Source of the DNA: Gammaproteobacteria bacterium
GTDB taxonomy: Bacteria > Pseudomonadota > Gammaproteobacteria > Pseudomonadales > Azotimanducaceae
NCBI GenBank assembly: GCA_012960535.1
Contig: DUBB01000014.1
Coordinates: 92,382-156,381, forward strand
Reading direction: 5' to 3'
Length of the DNA stretch: 64,000 bases
The notes under the pieces were generated by a model. The model searched no databases and was not told where the DNA came from. It saw nothing but the letters and a program-made list of their open reading frames with translations. Each line of letters opens with the position of its first letter. Position 1 is the first letter of the stretch. Made by a program: the position numbers and the translations under genes. Shown here piece by piece: positions 18,145 to 27,460 of the stretch.

Positions 18145-19785
18145 TTATGGAGCGGATAGCACCGCTTGCCCGGGAGGCAGGAATGGCCCGTCTACGCACA
18201 GTCGTTGGCCATCTGGTGTTGCGCAGGCACCACAGATGCCCACGCCACATTTTGTTAGATAATCTATGGAGCTGAAAATCTGCTCATCCGAACAGAATTC
18301 GCGCTGCACTTTTATCGCTGCATGGACCATCGGCTCCGGGCCGCAGTTGTAGAATATAATTTTCGAATGCTCCGCCTCGGTCATGCTGCGCAGCCTTGTT
18401 CTCAGTAATTCTGTTACAGTACCTGAATAACCCCGTGAACCATCATCGGTAGCGATGTGCACGGTCGCAATGTGCTCGCATTCATCTATGAAATAAAGCC
18501 GCTCTGTGGTTCTTGCACCGGCAAAAATTTCAGCGTTGTCTGCGTCTCTGGCAATCTGGTAAACCGCAGCCAGGCCGGTGCCACCGGCCACCGCCATGAT
18601 GTGAGCATTTTCCGGGATGGCAGCGGCTTTGCCGTGAGGCCCCCTGATATAGACTTCACTGCCGGGTTCAAGCGTCATCAGTTGGTGCGTAAAAGACCCG
18701 ACATCAATGGCGACCAGTCTGAATGGATCATCTGTGAGAGCAGAAAAAGGCTTTTCGCCAACGCCTGGAATCCAGACAAAGAAAAATTCACCCGGTTTTA
18801 CGCTGATACTTTCTGCAAAAGTGAGCAGCGTAATATCATTGCAGACGGCTTCATTTTTAATCAGCGTCACTGGCCTGAATCCCATGTCCAGCCGATATTG
18901 GATACGGCGCTCTGCCTGGTTCAGGTGATCCATCTGATCGAGCTCAAGATCATTGAAATAAGATTTCACCTGAGCCGTGGTCATAGCCGTTAAGGCTGAG
19001 CCAATACCGACTATATCGGTTCCCGCATCATGCATTGCGGTAACATCGCCCGCTGAACTGACACCACCACAGCCAATGATCGGCAGATCACTGGCCTGGC
19101 GGATTTCGCTGATACATTTTAAGGCGATCGCCAGGATGCCCTTTCCTGATAATCCGCCGGAGCCATTGCTAAGTACCGGATGGCCAAACGAAGTTGAATG
19201 GCCAGGGCCTACCGTGTTGATAGCGCACAGGCCATCGGCACCAGCTCGTTGAGCTGCTATGGCAATGCTGGCTATATCGTCTGTATTGGGTGTCAATTTA
19301 GGAATGACGGGTATGCTTACTGCGGCCTTGACGGCCGAAACTATTTCATAAACCAGATCCGGATCCTGGCCCATGGCCATACCGTAGCCCGCAGCATGGG
19401 GGCAGGATAGGTTGAGTTCCAGGCCATCAGAACAGGGCGCCATTATACGGGCAACTGCAACAAATTCTTCTACGCTGCCACCGAAAATAGAGGTGAGCAG
19501 GAAGCGATCTTCGGGAATTGACAGTTCGGATAACAGCGTTGCCGATGCAATTGCGCCTGGATTGGTTAAGCCCACGGCGTTAACAAAACAGCCGGGGGCA
19601 TATTGGCTATAGACGGGTTCACGGTTACCCAGACGGGGTTCTAAGCCAATACTTTTAGTTGTCAGCACCCCAATCTGGGGAACTTCATTCAGAAAATATT
19701 GCATAATAGAAGGAGCTGTGGTCACGATACCCGAAGGAATTGTGAAGCGCCCGGAAAGAGTTTTGCCAAGAAATGGGTAAGTCAA
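18145..19785 (-). CDS. Dihydroorotate dehydrogenase-like protein fused to a PyrK-like reductase
   Basis: A 546-aa fusion. Residues 1-285 are a class 1 DHODH barrel: LTTKSI (Lys44, FMN), FVNAVGLTNPG, LELNLSCPHAAGYG with catalytic-position Cys128, and GCGGVSSAGD. Residues 300-546 match PyrK: an FAD domain (VAGGTGLAAVYQIA, the NAD-side glycine motif, and ARTTERLYF) and a C-terminal 2Fe-2S cluster in CGVGICGACATPDGQRLC, spacing C-x4-C-x2-C-x8-C. In class 1B enzymes PyrD and PyrK are separate subunits passing electrons to NAD+; here they are one chain. Whether the substrate is dihydroorotate or another dihydropyrimidine is uncertain. No pyr genes nearby; converges on GH3. Confidence 0.85.
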   Translation of the reverse strand: MTYPFLGKTLSGRFTIPSGIVTTAPSIMQYFLNEVPQIGVLTTKSIGLEPRLGNREPVYSQYAPGCFVNAVGLTNPGAIASATLLSELSIPEDRFLLTSIFGGSVEEFVAVARIMAPCSDGLELNLSCPHAAGYGMAMGQDPDLVYEIVSAVKAAVSIPVIPKLTPNTDDIASIAIAAQRAGADGLCAINTVGPGHSTSFGHPVLSNGSGGLSGKGILAIALKCISEIRQASDLPIIGCGGVSSAGDVTAMHDAGTDIVGIGSALTAMTTAQVKSYFNDLELDQMDHLNQAERRIQYRLDMGFRPVTLIKNEAVCNDITLLTFAESISVKPGEFFFVWIPGVGEKPFSALTDDPFRLVAIDVGSFTHQLMTLEPGSEVYIRGPHGKAAAIPENAHIMAVAGGTGLAAVYQIARDADNAEIFAGARTTERLYFIDECEHIATVHIATDDGSRGYSGTVTELLRTRLRSMTEAEHSKIIFYNCGPEPMVHAAIKVQREFCSDEQIFSSIDYLTKCGVGICGACATPDGQRLCVDGPFLPPGQAVLSAP

Positions 19786-19953
19786 TGAAGCGTCTCGCTA
19801 GTTTTGCACGATGAGGCCGTGGTTGTGGACAAATTATACGGGGCTTGGCAGGGTTTATACAAATGAGTTGCAGTATATTGAGATAAGTCTATATCACCAG
19901 GGATAACGGTCTGGTAATAGTTATGTTTTGTATTGCCATGCGAGCAGGGAACC

Positions 19954-21108
19954 ATGAAAGAATTGTATCGAGGTATTTTGTGCCTGTTTTTGATAGGGGG
20001 AGCCGGATTGACTGAGGCTTTGGAAACGATAGAGGAGGGGCGCATCGCCATTGCACGGGTGGCTCTTCCTGCCGTCATAGATCAGCTTTCGCCCCAGATT
20101 GATCAGCTCAAGCGCGAACTTTCAGGCCTGACCACTAAGCAAGGATTGAATTCGGCTGTTGCTGAGGCTGGTCAGAGACTGTGGTTAGCAGCGCGGCAGC
20201 AGGTGCAGAGGGAAAAGACCTATGATGACCGGGGTTTGTATTGGAACCGGTTGATAGTCACTCATCTGCTTCGCAATTATCAGTTTCAATTTAATCTGAC
20301 CAAGGCTGACAGAGAGCAGGTTATTGAGAAATTTGAGCTTGCCAGTCGAGGCTATGGCGAATTGGTTTATACCGGATTAAGCAATTTGAAAATACTGATA
20401 ACTGGATTTGATCCCTTTCACCTGGATAAACGAATAACGCAGAGTAACCCCTCTGGTGTTGCCGTGCTGAGTCTGAGTGGTCGGACCGTTCGGTCTGGCG
20501 GTCTGAGTGCGGAAATTCAGGGCGTTACCGTTCCTGTTCGTTATACCGACTTTGACGATGGTGAAATCGAAGCCTTGCTTAGCCCATTTTATAGCGATGA
20601 CGAGGTTGATATGATCGTCACAGTTTCCATGGGTCGGGCTGGGTTTGATTTAGAGCGCTTTCCTGGACGCCGTCGCAGTTCGTCTTCGCTGGGTAATTTG
20701 AATGAACATACCGGTGGCAGGGAGACAGACCCGCAGATTCCACTGCTGCAGGGTCAACCTCTGGTCGGGCCAGAGTTTGTTGAATTCAGTTTGCCAGCAT
20801 TGGCCATGATGAAGGCAACAGGATCATTTGCCGTTCGCGACAACGCCAGGGTGACCACCCTGGGCGGTTCTTTTGCCGCTGCGTCGCTAGCGCAATTGAC
20901 AGGTCATATTGCTGTTCGGGGTAGCGGTGGCGGTTATTTGTCGAACGAGATTTCTTATCGCAGTATCAGGCTGAGGAACCAGCTGGGTTCTGATATTGCA
21001 ACCGGTCATATTCATACCCCAAGAATCTCGTCATTTGACTCGGAAATCCTCGGGCGTATCGTTAAGCAGACCGAAAATATGCTGGTGCAGGCCCTGCCGG
21101 CACTGTGA
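19954..21108 (+). CDS. Exported pyroglutamyl-peptidase I-like (C15) protein with Cys-to-Ser change
   Basis: A 384-aa protein. Residues 1-22 form a likely signal peptide (YRGILCLFLIGGAGLTEALE). An alpha-helical region (25-140) precedes the C15 domain, which starts ILITGFDPFHLDKRITQSNPSG (147-168). The catalytic Glu lies in GFDLERFPG (Glu234) and the His in ATGHIHTP (His354), but the position corresponding to catalytic Cys is Ser330 (GGYLSNEISYR instead of the usual YVCN). True enzymes are about 215 aa and cytosolic, so this is extended, exported and altered. It may be inactive, use Ser, or bind N-terminal pyroglutamate. ATG 19954 has an AGGGA site; TTG 19933 is less likely. Confidence 0.8.
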   Translation: MKELYRGILCLFLIGGAGLTEALETIEEGRIAIARVALPAVIDQLSPQIDQLKRELSGLTTKQGLNSAVAEAGQRLWLAARQQVQREKTYDDRGLYWNRLIVTHLLRNYQFQFNLTKADREQVIEKFELASRGYGELVYTGLSNLKILITGFDPFHLDKRITQSNPSGVAVLSLSGRTVRSGGLSAEIQGVTVPVRYTDFDDGEIEALLSPFYSDDEVDMIVTVSMGRAGFDLERFPGRRRSSSSLGNLNEHTGGRETDPQIPLLQGQPLVGPEFVEFSLPALAMMKATGSFAVRDNARVTTLGGSFAAASLAQLTGHIAVRGSGGGYLSNEISYRSIRLRNQLGSDIATGHIHTPRISSFDSEILGRIVKQTENMLVQALPAL

Positions 21109-21246
21109 AACCTTATTTTCTCTGGAATTCAGATAGTGCCTGGTCAAGCCAGGCTCGGCTGACGCCGCAAAGGGTTGGACACCGGGGGCTCGCAGTGGCT
21201 GAAAGTGCCATCGCAAAGCCCTGGTCTGTTAAAAAGTGCTGGCTTG

Positions 21247-22122
21247 CTAATAGGTCTGAGTGTTTTCCGGCTCCTGCATGACCGTATTTTCTATATGGCC
21301 AAGCCCTTCGATTTCTATTCTGATCACGTCCCCTACAACCAGCAGCGCCGGTGGTTTCTGGGCGAAGCCCACGCCACTGGGAGTGCCTGTGGCGATGATG
21401 TCACCAGCCTCAAGCGTGAATGCTGTCGATAGAAATTCGATCAGATCATAGCAATCAAAGATCAGGTCATTGGTATTGGTATCCTGCCTGAGGTCACCAT
21501 TAACGTACGTTTTCAGTTGCAGATTGTGGGGGTCAACTCCATCAGCTGTTACCAGAGCAGGGCCAATGGGGCAGTGTGTGTCCCAGGATTTGCCCATGGT
21601 GAAAGACGGGGGCGTTCCTCGCATCTGCCAGTCCCGGACGCTGACATCGTTTAATATGCAGAACCCGGCAATGACATTGCTGGCTTTAGCCTTCGGCACT
21701 CGCCGGCAGTTCTTGCCGATAATAACCGCCAGCTCGCCTTCATAGTCCAGCGCTTTGGAGTCCTCTGACCAGTGAATGGGATCATACGGGCCATGGCTGG
21801 AGGTTGACTGCTTGGTGAATACCAGGGGCACCTTCGGGATGGCCATATTGCTTTCCAGCGCGTGGGCTCGGTAGTTCAGGCCGATGGCTATGATTTTGGG
21901 TGGTCGTTTTATAATGGCTTCAAGTTTCACCTCGCCAGTGGAAAAATGGGGCGAACCACCCATGCTGGCCCGTGCCATTGCCATACTGGTTTCACCCTGT
22001 TGCAGGAAAGACAACATGTCCGATGCTAGATCTGGGTTTGTCTGCGATAAATCGATAATCCCATCATCTTGCAGCAGGCCTATCCTGGTATGGTCACTTT
22101 CCGTGAAGCTGACAATTTTCAT
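21247..22122 (-). CDS. Fumarylacetoacetate hydrolase (FAH) family protein
   Basis: A 291-aa protein with the FAH superfamily metal site: GLNYRAHALE, DYEGELAVIIGK (the ExE pair), GFCILNDVSVRDWQ and GTPSGVGF. Family members hydrolyse C-C bonds in acylpyruvates or act as decarboxylases/isomerases at the end of aromatic ring degradation. It lies downstream of the Rieske oxygenase gene on the same strand, 236 nt apart, suggesting a shared catabolic pathway (inference). The extreme N-terminus MKIVSFTESDHTRIGLLQDDGIIDL is typical, so ATG 22122 is the natural start. Substrate unknown. Confidence 0.88.
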   Translation of the reverse strand: MKIVSFTESDHTRIGLLQDDGIIDLSQTNPDLASDMLSFLQQGETSMAMARASMGGSPHFSTGEVKLEAIIKRPPKIIAIGLNYRAHALESNMAIPKVPLVFTKQSTSSHGPYDPIHWSEDSKALDYEGELAVIIGKNCRRVPKAKASNVIAGFCILNDVSVRDWQMRGTPPSFTMGKSWDTHCPIGPALVTADGVDPHNLQLKTYVNGDLRQDTNTNDLIFDCYDLIEFLSTAFTLEAGDIIATGTPSGVGFAQKPPALLVVGDVIRIEIEGLGHIENTVMQEPENTQTY

Positions 22123-22164
22123 AATAATCTCTTCAATTTTCTATCCAGCACAACATCAAACCAC

Positions 22165-22356
22165 TTATGCCTCGGGACAGTCAAACAGAGACTGACAGGC
22201 TTCGCTTTTGCAGCGGGTTCTCCCGGTCGATATCGATCGGGGCCGGGTAACCGCAGTCTGGGCCGCAATTCGCCTCGCTTTGGCCAGGGTGGTAGCGGTT
22301 GAGCGATCTTTGACCTTGGCCTGAATGTTATCAGTGGGCGCCTGGCAGTTGCTCAA
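22165..22356 (-). other. Short open frame between Rieske and FAH genes (doubtful)
   Basis: A 63-codon frame that would start at TTG, one base past the Rieske stop, and ends 43 nt before the FAH start. The predicted product is Arg- and Thr-rich with a Cys-containing tail (CKSEACQSLFDCPEA) and resembles nothing I know. The tight position in an apparent operon is the only support; a TTG start and low complexity argue against it. It may be only the intergenic leader. Confidence 0.25.
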
Positions 22357-22357
22357 G

Positions 22358-23701
22358 CTATGGATGGTTGATCACTGAATCCACGTGATCGTGAAAATGC
22401 TGGACGCGGATTTCGTCTTCGCTGAGAAAGACCTTGTCAAAGCCTTTCGATGCCATGCCCCTTTGCACACCGGCAAGTAAAGCGACATCCTGATTGATAG
22501 TGTCCGTCATATCCTTTTCGCCACTGATGACCTGGTCATAATTAAAGACATCTGTTTCAGGTCGGTTGCGCTTACCATTTGCTTTTCCTGGAGAGGTTAG
22601 CAGGGTAGAAGTTTTGCCTGGTCCTAGAATATCTTTGTCCGGATCGGTGCTGTCGGCGAATTTCACCAGGCTTATTTTATCGAATTCACATCTCTGTGGG
22701 TCCGTAGGATGAGGACGAGGCCTTAGGATCCAGCAATGTTCGGGTGTAAAGGACAGGATCGCATTGGGGAACAGGTTGTATTGCCAGACATCTGACAACT
22801 GCTCATCGCTGAATCTGTGATAGTTCATGCCCAGACCTGCGTTGACCAACCTTTTTTGCTTTTGGACAGCCTCGCGGATTTCCAGAACACGACCTTTGAA
22901 ATCATCGGGGTCCAAACCAAGACTTATCAGTTGGCTGGATTGAATGTCTGTGGGATTATCAGGCACAGGATACCTGGGGCTGACGGTAGCACCGGGCACT
23001 TCTACGCCGGTATGGCCATTATTGAATAATCTTACGGTATCGTTACTGCAGTCCACCATGCGCTTGTGTTGCGGGTGGAGAAAATCGACATGGTAAAGTT
23101 CCCCAAAATTATCAACCACAGCCTTCCAGTTACACTCCAGATGAACGGTCTGGTCTGCGACCAGGGTCATTTCTTCAAAGTGGTAGGGTTCGAGCAATCC
23201 GGCGATGGGTCCGAGATAGCTCTCAAGGGAATCGGGTTGTTGGGCCAGGTTTATGAAAACAAAGCCGTTCCAGCAGGCAGTGTGGATTGGGCGCAGGGCA
23301 AGGTCTTCACATTTAGGATCAAGCCCGAATCTGTCAGCAGAAGGCACGGTCTTAAGATTACCGTCGATGTCATAAGTCCAGGCATGGTAGGCGCAGCGGA
23401 AGCTGGTTGCATTGCCTCTCTGGGTAGTCACCAACTGATTGCCGCGGTGCTGGCAGACGTTGTAGAAAGCCTGGATTGAGCCTTTATCCGTATGGCAGAC
23501 CAGAACCTGTTCTGTACCGATGTTGAATAAAAAGTAGTCTCCTGATGTTTTAACATCGCAGGCCAGGCCTGCCAGCAGCCAGTTGTCCTGCCAGATATTG
23601 TGCCATTCATTGTCCATGAATGACTTGCTGATATATCTTTCCTTGGAGTAATTGCTGATTGTTGTTGGCAATTGCTTATAGTCAGTTACTTTAAGGGTCA
23701 T
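22358..23701 (-). CDS. Aromatic ring-hydroxylating dioxygenase alpha subunit (Rieske type)
   Basis: A 447-aa Rieske non-haem iron oxygenase. The Rieske cluster ligands are CQH (Cys83, His85) and CAYH (Cys103, His106). The catalytic domain carries DNFGELYHVDFLHPQH, which supplies the Asp bridge and His ligands for mononuclear iron. Such proteins insert oxygen into aromatic rings or remove N-/O-methyl groups, using a separate reductase. No ferredoxin or reductase gene is nearby, so the electron donor is elsewhere. It is followed on the same strand by the FAH gene, consistent with a short degradation operon. Length is normal for alpha subunits. Confidence 0.9.
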   Translation of the reverse strand: MTLKVTDYKQLPTTISNYSKERYISKSFMDNEWHNIWQDNWLLAGLACDVKTSGDYFLFNIGTEQVLVCHTDKGSIQAFYNVCQHRGNQLVTTQRGNATSFRCAYHAWTYDIDGNLKTVPSADRFGLDPKCEDLALRPIHTACWNGFVFINLAQQPDSLESYLGPIAGLLEPYHFEEMTLVADQTVHLECNWKAVVDNFGELYHVDFLHPQHKRMVDCSNDTVRLFNNGHTGVEVPGATVSPRYPVPDNPTDIQSSQLISLGLDPDDFKGRVLEIREAVQKQKRLVNAGLGMNYHRFSDEQLSDVWQYNLFPNAILSFTPEHCWILRPRPHPTDPQRCEFDKISLVKFADSTDPDKDILGPGKTSTLLTSPGKANGKRNRPETDVFNYDQVISGEKDMTDTINQDVALLAGVQRGMASKGFDKVFLSEDEIRVQHFHDHVDSVINHP

Positions 23702-23885
23702 TGGTCCTCCCAGCAGGGCCTTCTGGGCCAGCTTCTTTTATTGTTCACCATATTGCCGTGATCCCTTGCAGATTACCATTTGTCCAGACGTGTTTTTGGG
23801 CCCAAGGGCCCCGGAAAATAGAGCGGGCCATATGACTACCAGTAAATTCTGTTTTTGAGGAGGATCGACTTAGTATTACCCGGCG

Positions 23886-25277
23886 CTAGTTTTCGGATGC
23901 ATTGATAAGACGTCGCGCTTGGAGGGTGAGGCGCTCGAGCTCAGGCAGGTATGCTCGGATAGAATTGGAATATTGCCTGCCGGATCCGATCGAATGGGCG
24001 TTAATACCAGATCGAAGCTGGCTGCCACTGGGCGTCATAATGCTTCGTTGGCCCTGAGAAATGTCCAGGCTTTCCGACGCAAAGCTCAGGCCGCAGTATT
24101 CATATACTTTTTCCATTTCCTGTTCGGGGTCAGTGGCCAGTTGCTCATAACTGACATGCATGACCTTACCCGGGAAAACCTGGTCCCAATGGTTCATAAC
24201 CTGGAGGTAGTTGGACCAATAGTCGAGAATTCCTGGGAAGCTGAAACTGAATGCATTGCCCTTTGCAAAATACTGTCGGAACTGGCCGATGGCATTATCC
24301 AGGGGATCGCGGACAATATTAATGATTTTAGCTTCCGGTATTACGGCAAATATGAGCGAAATGAACCAGAAGTTATCTGGCCATTTATCGGTGAAGAAGG
24401 TGTTGCCTATTTCCAGGTGCGGAGCCACTTGCGCATAGTAAGTGGCTCGCAATGCACGCTGCTTATCTGAATCCAGACCCGCAATGGTTCCTGCAAGGCC
24501 GCCCTGTTGATCCAGTGATCGGGCAATATTTTCGATAAAGGGTAGCTCATTGGTGCTGCAGATTTGCGGATGACCAGCCAGTATCTGTTCTATTAAGGTA
24601 CTACCTGAGCGTGGCATACCAACAATAAAAATGGGTACGGGTGTGATCGCTTCAAGCGTGCAGGGGGTGGCTACTGTAATTTGTTTCAGGCTATTGAGCA
24701 GCTGCTTGTAGCCGTTGGCATCATAGCCTCGGCGCTGCGCCACCTGCAGATTAGCTGCTTTGAGTGACTGGAATGATTGATCAAATTTTTTTTCATCATC
24801 GAATAGACGGGCCAATGAGAAGTGAGCGAGGAAACCGTATTGTGCCTGTGTCGGCATGTTGCTGCACAATTCCAGCAGTTGTTCTTGTTCTGAGGCAGTA
24901 AAATTGTAGTTTCGCAAGTCAGCCAGGCTCCAGAAGCCAGCTGCATTTTGAGCTGGGTTGTTCTGCCTAAGCGTTTTTTTGTAAAAATGGATTGCTTCAG
25001 GGTAATTGCCGATCGCACTCAGACAATGACCCAGTAAAAGATTAAGATCAGGGTCTTTCAGCCCTGCTTTTGCACACATCTGCAATAAGGGCAGGGCCTT
25101 GCTTACCGATCCAGATTCAAACAGAGCACTTGCCAGTTCAAATTTCCATCTCAGTATTGAGGGTTGAAGCGCTATGAGCGCTCGACTGATAACCCCGGTT
25201 TGCTCAACATTAAAGGCAGTTTTGGCCGCCTGAAGCTGCTGTTTCAGTCTTCTTAGTTTTTCCTGTTTCCTTGCCAT
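23886..25277 (-). CDS. TPR-containing sulfotransferase
   Basis: A 463-aa protein. Residues 1-200 are helical TPR-like repeats (for example LLLGHCLSAIGNYPEAIHFYKK); 210-463 are a sulfotransferase domain. The PAPS 5'-phosphosulfate loop is IFIVGMPRSGSTLIEQILAGHP (PRSGST at 222-227) and the 3'-phosphate motif is NIVRDPLDNAIGQF (Arg323). No signal peptide, so it acts in the cytosol with PAPS. In many marine and freshwater proteobacteria such TPR-sulfotransferases sit beside TonB-dependent receptors; the sulfated target is not known. Here the TonB receptor lies 4.5 kb away in the same divergent cluster. It lies 42 nt downstream of the S9 peptidase gene, so the pair is probably co-transcribed. Confidence 0.88.
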   Translation of the reverse strand: MARKQEKLRRLKQQLQAAKTAFNVEQTGVISRALIALQPSILRWKFELASALFESGSVSKALPLLQMCAKAGLKDPDLNLLLGHCLSAIGNYPEAIHFYKKTLRQNNPAQNAAGFWSLADLRNYNFTASEQEQLLELCSNMPTQAQYGFLAHFSLARLFDDEKKFDQSFQSLKAANLQVAQRRGYDANGYKQLLNSLKQITVATPCTLEAITPVPIFIVGMPRSGSTLIEQILAGHPQICSTNELPFIENIARSLDQQGGLAGTIAGLDSDKQRALRATYYAQVAPHLEIGNTFFTDKWPDNFWFISLIFAVIPEAKIINIVRDPLDNAIGQFRQYFAKGNAFSFSFPGILDYWSNYLQVMNHWDQVFPGKVMHVSYEQLATDPEQEMEKVYEYCGLSFASESLDISQGQRSIMTPSGSQLRSGINAHSIGSGRQYSNSIRAYLPELERLTLQARRLINASEN

Positions 25278-25319
25278 TGGCGCGAATATAAAGTCCAGAG
25301 ATTGATGATAAAGGCGCTT

Positions 25320-27290
25320 TTATTTGCCCCTGTTATCTGCCAGGAAACCCAGCATTGCCTGATATAGTTCTAGTTGATTTTCTTCTTTATAGAAACCGTG
25401 CTCCTCACCTTTTTTGGTCAGCCAGCGATACGGATGACCCTTTTTATCCAGTGCTTTTTTTAGTTTCAAGGCATGCCCAAAATGGGCCTGTTCGTCTTCC
25501 TCGCCGTGAATGATAAATACAGGGATGGTGAGTTTATCGACGTTTCTGGCTGGTGACTGGGCGATTAATTCAGCTGGATCCGTGCCCAGAGTGTTATTGA
25601 GGTAGGCAATACCACCCCGGTAATGTTTGACATTACCTTTTCTTGTCATAAAAGGCAGGTCGTAAACGCCAACATAACCAATAGCAGTTTGAAAAAGATC
25701 GGGTGCCAGAATCGGACTTTGTAGGGCAGAATAGCCGCCAAAGCTGGCGCCGTAGATATGAGTGTCTTTTGGGTCGGCCAGGCCTTCAGCTATAGCCCAG
25801 CGGGTGGCGTCGATAATATCGAATTGGGTGGTGCCGCCCCATTGGCCATAACCGGCGGCCTGAAAGGCTTCTCCATAACCGCTCGAGCCTCGGAAATTAA
25901 CGCTTAGCACACCAAAGCCATGGCCAGCAAAAATCTGATGTTCTGGATTAAAACCCCAGCTGTCCCGGGCATGAGGTCCGCCGTGGGGAATAACAATCAG
26001 GGGGTAGGGCCTGGGCACATCAGCGGCAGGCTCAGTCAGGTAACCGGTGATGTCCTGGCCATCACGGGCGTTGAACTCTATGGCCTGCATGGGCTGAAAT
26101 TCCTTGCCTGCCAGCCAGGGCGCTGAATCGAATAATTTGCTGAGTTTATTCTTGTCTTTATTATAGAGATAAAATTGCACTGGTAATTGATCTGACTGGA
26201 GCGCCAGGACGGTTTCGCTGTAGTCACGGGTACTGCTAAGGCCACCCACCCAGGAACCATCGAATGCTTTTGATACTGCCGCTCTGATCTGGCTCTTGGT
26301 ATTCTCGGCAGCCAGGGTGACGTATTCAGGGTAAAATTCTTCTGTCCAGACGCCAATGAGGTGATGCTTGTCATAAACTGGGCTGGGGTCTACCCTGGGG
26401 TGCTGGTAAATTGGCGTGATTTCTCCTGATTCCAGAGACAGTTGCCAGATGCCGGCGATACCCTTTTCATCCGCCTTTTTATAACCGCTGAGATAAACGG
26501 CATCATTGCTTTTGTTAAAGGTAAGCGGCATCAGGCTCTTGTTGAATGGGGTTCTAAGGCGCTGCCAGTTGTTAGCATCATCAAGATAGGCGATGACAGT
26601 CTCCTGCAGGTTTTCTCCAGAACCGACTTCCAAGCGTACTTGGTTGTTATGGTCAACCAGTATGGTCGATCCCCTCAGGCTGCCCCTCCGTAATTTTTTT
26701 GTCTTGCCGCTGAAAGTATCGACCTGAACCAAGGTATTGTAATTTTGTTTACCCCTGACGCTACTCCATGGCCTGGACATCACCAGAATTTTTCGATCAT
26801 CCAGCGCTTTTACAAAGCTACCATGCGCTGCCTGCTTGCCTTTTCTGGCCGAAAAACCAAACAGGTCAACGACAACTTTGCCATCGGCGTTAACTGCCCA
26901 TAACTGGCCGCTGCTGCGAGGTGCCTCAAAGCCGGGGACAAACATGGCTTTTTCAATGAGTATTCGCTCCGGGCTGACCCAGTGGAAGTCGGCCACCATG
27001 GTGCGGCCGCTGAAATGAATAAAATTGATGGCTTTATTGTTCTGCTTTCGATCCAGAATAACGACTGCTCTTTTTTCCTCATGGGTAACCAGAACAGCAA
27101 AGTAATCACCAAGGGGGGAAATCTTGACGCTTTGAAATTGGGGTTTTTTGACAAGGCTTTCTATCAGGCTTGTTTGAATTTGCAGCTCAGCCAGACCCGG
27201 CACAGCTACCATGCACAATAAAAATGTGCCTACCAGCGCATTAACAAGGTTACAATGTTTTTTTCTCTGGTGGATTGTGTCGAACTTCAT
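25320..27290 (-). CDS. Exported S9 family (prolyl oligopeptidase-like) peptidase
   Basis: A 656-aa serine peptidase. A signal peptide is visible at about residues 12-36 (NLVNALVGTFLLCMVAVPGLA). A beta-propeller N-domain is followed by an alpha/beta hydrolase domain from about 410 (GYLTEPAADVPRPYPLIVIPHGGPHARDSWG). The catalytic triad is Ser516 in GASFGGYSAL, Asp599 in IHGEEDEQ and His631 in GEEHGF. Family S9 enzymes hydrolyse short peptides; one branch is the lasso-peptide isopeptidases, which also sit by TonB receptors. ATG 27290 is chosen as it precedes the signal peptide directly; the longer frame begins with TTG inside a hexanucleotide repeat. Followed closely by the sulfotransferase gene. 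Confidence 0.9.
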   Translation of the reverse strand: MKFDTIHQRKKHCNLVNALVGTFLLCMVAVPGLAELQIQTSLIESLVKKPQFQSVKISPLGDYFAVLVTHEEKRAVVILDRKQNNKAINFIHFSGRTMVADFHWVSPERILIEKAMFVPGFEAPRSSGQLWAVNADGKVVVDLFGFSARKGKQAAHGSFVKALDDRKILVMSRPWSSVRGKQNYNTLVQVDTFSGKTKKLRRGSLRGSTILVDHNNQVRLEVGSGENLQETVIAYLDDANNWQRLRTPFNKSLMPLTFNKSNDAVYLSGYKKADEKGIAGIWQLSLESGEITPIYQHPRVDPSPVYDKHHLIGVWTEEFYPEYVTLAAENTKSQIRAAVSKAFDGSWVGGLSSTRDYSETVLALQSDQLPVQFYLYNKDKNKLSKLFDSAPWLAGKEFQPMQAIEFNARDGQDITGYLTEPAADVPRPYPLIVIPHGGPHARDSWGFNPEHQIFAGHGFGVLSVNFRGSSGYGEAFQAAGYGQWGGTTQFDIIDATRWAIAEGLADPKDTHIYGASFGGYSALQSPILAPDLFQTAIGYVGVYDLPFMTRKGNVKHYRGGIAYLNNTLGTDPAELIAQSPARNVDKLTIPVFIIHGEEDEQAHFGHALKLKKALDKKGHPYRWLTKKGEEHGFYKEENQLELYQAMLGFLADNRGK

Positions 27291-27371
27291 ATGCAGTGGT
27301 CTCAAAGCTAAATCGAAACGTGAGTTTAGGCCTTTTGAGTCGTGAATTCGACTTTTAAAGAGATATGAGAT

Positions 27372-27425
27372 GATGAAGATCAAGATGAAGATGAAGATGA
27401 AGATGAAGATGAAGATGAAGATGAA
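27372..27425. repeat. GATGAA hexanucleotide tandem repeat (9 units)
   Basis: Nine units of a 6-bp word, all GATGAA except the second, which is GATCAA. The tract lies in the 258-nt divergent region between the S9 peptidase (minus) and the TPR-2OG oxygenase (plus), about 80 nt before the peptidase start codon. Six-bp slippage there would alter promoter spacing without frame consequences. Confidence 0.9.
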
Positions 27426-27460
27426 GGGCCGGGAGTATCCCGCACCAGGTAATTAAACCC

